Assembly (NCBI GenBank): GCA_002382605.1
Contig: DFYG01000128.1
Span: 1-6,506 of the forward strand
Origin: Synergistaceae bacterium UBA4088
Lineage (GTDB): Bacteria > Synergistota > Synergistia > Synergistales > Thermovirgaceae
DNA length: 6,506 nt
Direction of reading: 5' to 3'
The translations under genes and the position numbers were made by a program. This document shows, in pieces, positions 5,487-6,506 of the stretch (its first letter is position 1; every line of letters begins with the position of its first letter). The notes below the pieces were generated by a model. That model was not told the origin of the DNA and made no database searches. It worked only from the letters and a program-made list of their open reading frames with translations.

Positions 5487-6494
5487 GTGGATCCAAGCCG
5501 AAAAGCAGCGCGCTGGCTCATTGTGCTTTTGGCGATCCTTGCATCGGGAACCCTTGGGATCCGCTATTTCACGGATTCTCCATGGATCGATTCGCTTTTC
5601 TACACGGTCATCACCCTCTCGACGGTCGGATACGGGGCTCCTCCGGGGCTTCCCGTCGGAGGAAAGATCTTCGTGATCCTTTTGATACTGATAGGCATCG
5701 GCACGGCAGGTCTGGCCATCGGCGAGATAACCCGTTACTTCGTGATCGATAAAATGCTCTCGGTCATGGGAAAAAGGAGGGACAGTCGGGTGAAGGATCT
5801 TGACAACCACTGGATACTGGCGGGACTCGGAAGGGTCGGAATGGAGGTCGCCCGGCACCTTGGCAGTGACGGGATCCCTTTCGTAGCCGTCGAGGTTGCC
5901 GACAGAAAGGTGGCATCCGCCAGGGAGCACGGATGGATAGTCCAGCAGGGGGACGCCAGACAGGAGGCCGTCCTCGAAGAGGCAGGGATAAAAAAAGCCA
6001 AGGGACTTATCCTTACGCTGTCGGATGATTCGGACAACGTTTATGCCACACTTACGGCCAAGGCCCTGAACCCTGTCTTGAGAATCATCGCCAGAGCGAA
6101 CGACTCCCAGTCGGCGAAGCTCCTGAAAAGAGCCGGAGCAGAGAGGGCCATGAACCTGGCCGACGCCGAGGCTGCGGCCATCGCAAGGGCCTCGATAAAC
6201 CCGGCGGTCGCGGATTTCCTGGAGATGGTCAACATTTCCAGGGATCTGGGGCTGGATTTCAGCGCGGCCAGGGTCAACCCGGAGAGTTACGTGGTCGGGA
6301 TGACTCTTGCCGAGGCCCCTCTCCGTTTCGAATACAACGCAATGGTGATCGCTATCAAGAAGGAACACGGCTCTATTATCTACAATCCACCCGGGGGCGA
6401 AGTCCTGGAGGGCGGGGACGAACTGATACTCTTCGCTGAAATGGACAAGATGGAGGAACTCCGGGCACTGCTGTGCCGACCGGGCGAATGCTGA
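5487..6494 (+). CDS. Two-TM potassium channel with C-terminal RCK (TrkA-N/TrkA-C) domain, MthK-like
   Basis: A 335-residue potassium channel subunit. TM1 (about 10-27) is followed by a pore helix (35-45), the K+ selectivity filter T46-VGYG-50 and TM2 (about 60-87). A short linker leads to an RCK N-lobe (about 107-230) with the Rossmann glycine motif G113-LGRVG-118 and acidic E136 at the end of the second strand. This suggests binding of a nucleotide such as NAD(H) or an adenine nucleotide. A TrkA_C lobe (about 255-330) includes NPPGGEVLEGGDELILF. Four subunits would form the pore, with RCK domains building the cytoplasmic gating ring. Length and architecture match MthK (336 residues). Residues that bind Ca2+ in MthK (D184, E210, E212) align, from memory, with T177, R203 and N205, so Ca2+ gating at that site is unlikely. 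The usual Asp after GYG is Ala (A51). The gene also contains a strong internal translation-start signal at the pore/RCK boundary. It is transcribed away from xth. A TrkA/KtrA-type transport regulator is less likely because the pore is present. Confidence 0.93.
   Translation: MDPSRKAARWLIVLLAILASGTLGIRYFTDSPWIDSLFYTVITLSTVGYGAPPGLPVGGKIFVILLILIGIGTAGLAIGEITRYFVIDKMLSVMGKRRDSRVKDLDNHWILAGLGRVGMEVARHLGSDGIPFVAVEVADRKVASAREHGWIVQQGDARQEAVLEEAGIKKAKGLILTLSDDSDNVYATLTAKALNPVLRIIARANDSQSAKLLKRAGAERAMNLADAEAAAIARASINPAVADFLEMVNISRDLGLDFSAARVNPESYVVGMTLAEAPLRFEYNAMVIAIKKEHGSIIYNPPGGEVLEGGDELILFAEMDKMEELRALLCRPGEC
5774..5792 (+). promoter_or_regulatory. Candidate internal translation start for a free RCK subunit
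   Basis: AAGGAGG (5774-5780), within a run of A and G, is a full-strength SD located inside the channel gene. Nine bases later GTG (5790-5792) is in frame and encodes V102, five residues before the first strand of the RCK domain (N107-HWILAGLG). Initiation here would give a soluble protein of 234 residues ending at 6494, with the RCK N- and C-lobes but no pore. In MthK an internal start at Met107 supplies the extra four RCK subunits of the octameric ring. The signal is visible in the sequence; its use is inferred. Confidence 0.6.
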
Positions 6495-6506
6495 AGGGGA
6501 TCGGAA

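Noticed and set aside
4614..6368. A 584-codon open frame on the minus strand running through xth and opposite the K+ channel gene
   Set aside because: Only the part from about 5411 to 4614 matches a protein family. The upstream part is antisense to the well-supported channel gene, shows no domain, and stays open because of high G+C and codon bias.
6494..6506. AAGGGG just after the channel stop as an SD for a further downstream gene
   Set aside because: The window ends 12 bases after the stop and no start codon is visible, so nothing can be called.

Overview
This is an ordinary-looking, gene-dense bacterial chromosomal segment with G+C well above 50% by eye. Arg is coded heavily by AGG/CGG, the Shine-Dalgarno (SD) sites are strong, and GTG and TTG starts occur. 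The organism cannot be named from this sequence. The codon style, the phoU-phoB-phoR order and a CorA of the Thermotoga type would suit a thermophile-related or anaerobic lineage such as Synergistota, but that is a low-confidence guess. No RNA genes, CRISPR arrays, insertion sequences or phage genes were seen, and no gene-free stretch exceeds 300 bases.

Layout. Bases 1-2571 (+) hold the end of a phosphate operon: the last codons of phoU, then phoB (response regulator) and phoR (membrane histidine kinase). The phoU-phoB gap is 6 bases and phoB overlaps phoR, so these are probably one transcript. A 116-base gap follows, with a sigma70-type promoter, a hairpin at the predicted transcript start and a perfect SD. 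These drive a membrane-anchored lytic transglycosylase (2688-3425, +) that starts with TTG. A symmetric hairpin at 3462-3496 separates it from the convergent gene on the other strand.

On the minus strand, an exonuclease III-family nuclease (xth, 5411-4614) and a CorA magnesium channel (corA, 4614-3544) form a two-gene operon joined by a TGATG stop/start overlap. Head-to-head with xth, 75 bases away, is a two-transmembrane potassium channel fused to an RCK gating domain (5487-6494, +), with the same architecture and nearly the same length as MthK.

How they fit together. PhoU, PhoR and PhoB sense and transmit phosphate status. CorA and the K+ channel handle Mg2+ and K+. Xth is an Mg2+-dependent DNA-repair enzyme, and the transglycosylase remodels peptidoglycan. 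Apart from the Pho genes there is no strong pathway link.

The observation most worth a second look is in the potassium-channel gene. An AAGGAGG sequence lies 9 bases before an in-frame GTG exactly at the boundary between pore and RCK domain, as if the gene also makes a free RCK subunit. That is the arrangement known for MthK. The same protein lacks the usual Asp after the TVGYG filter and the MthK calcium-site residues.
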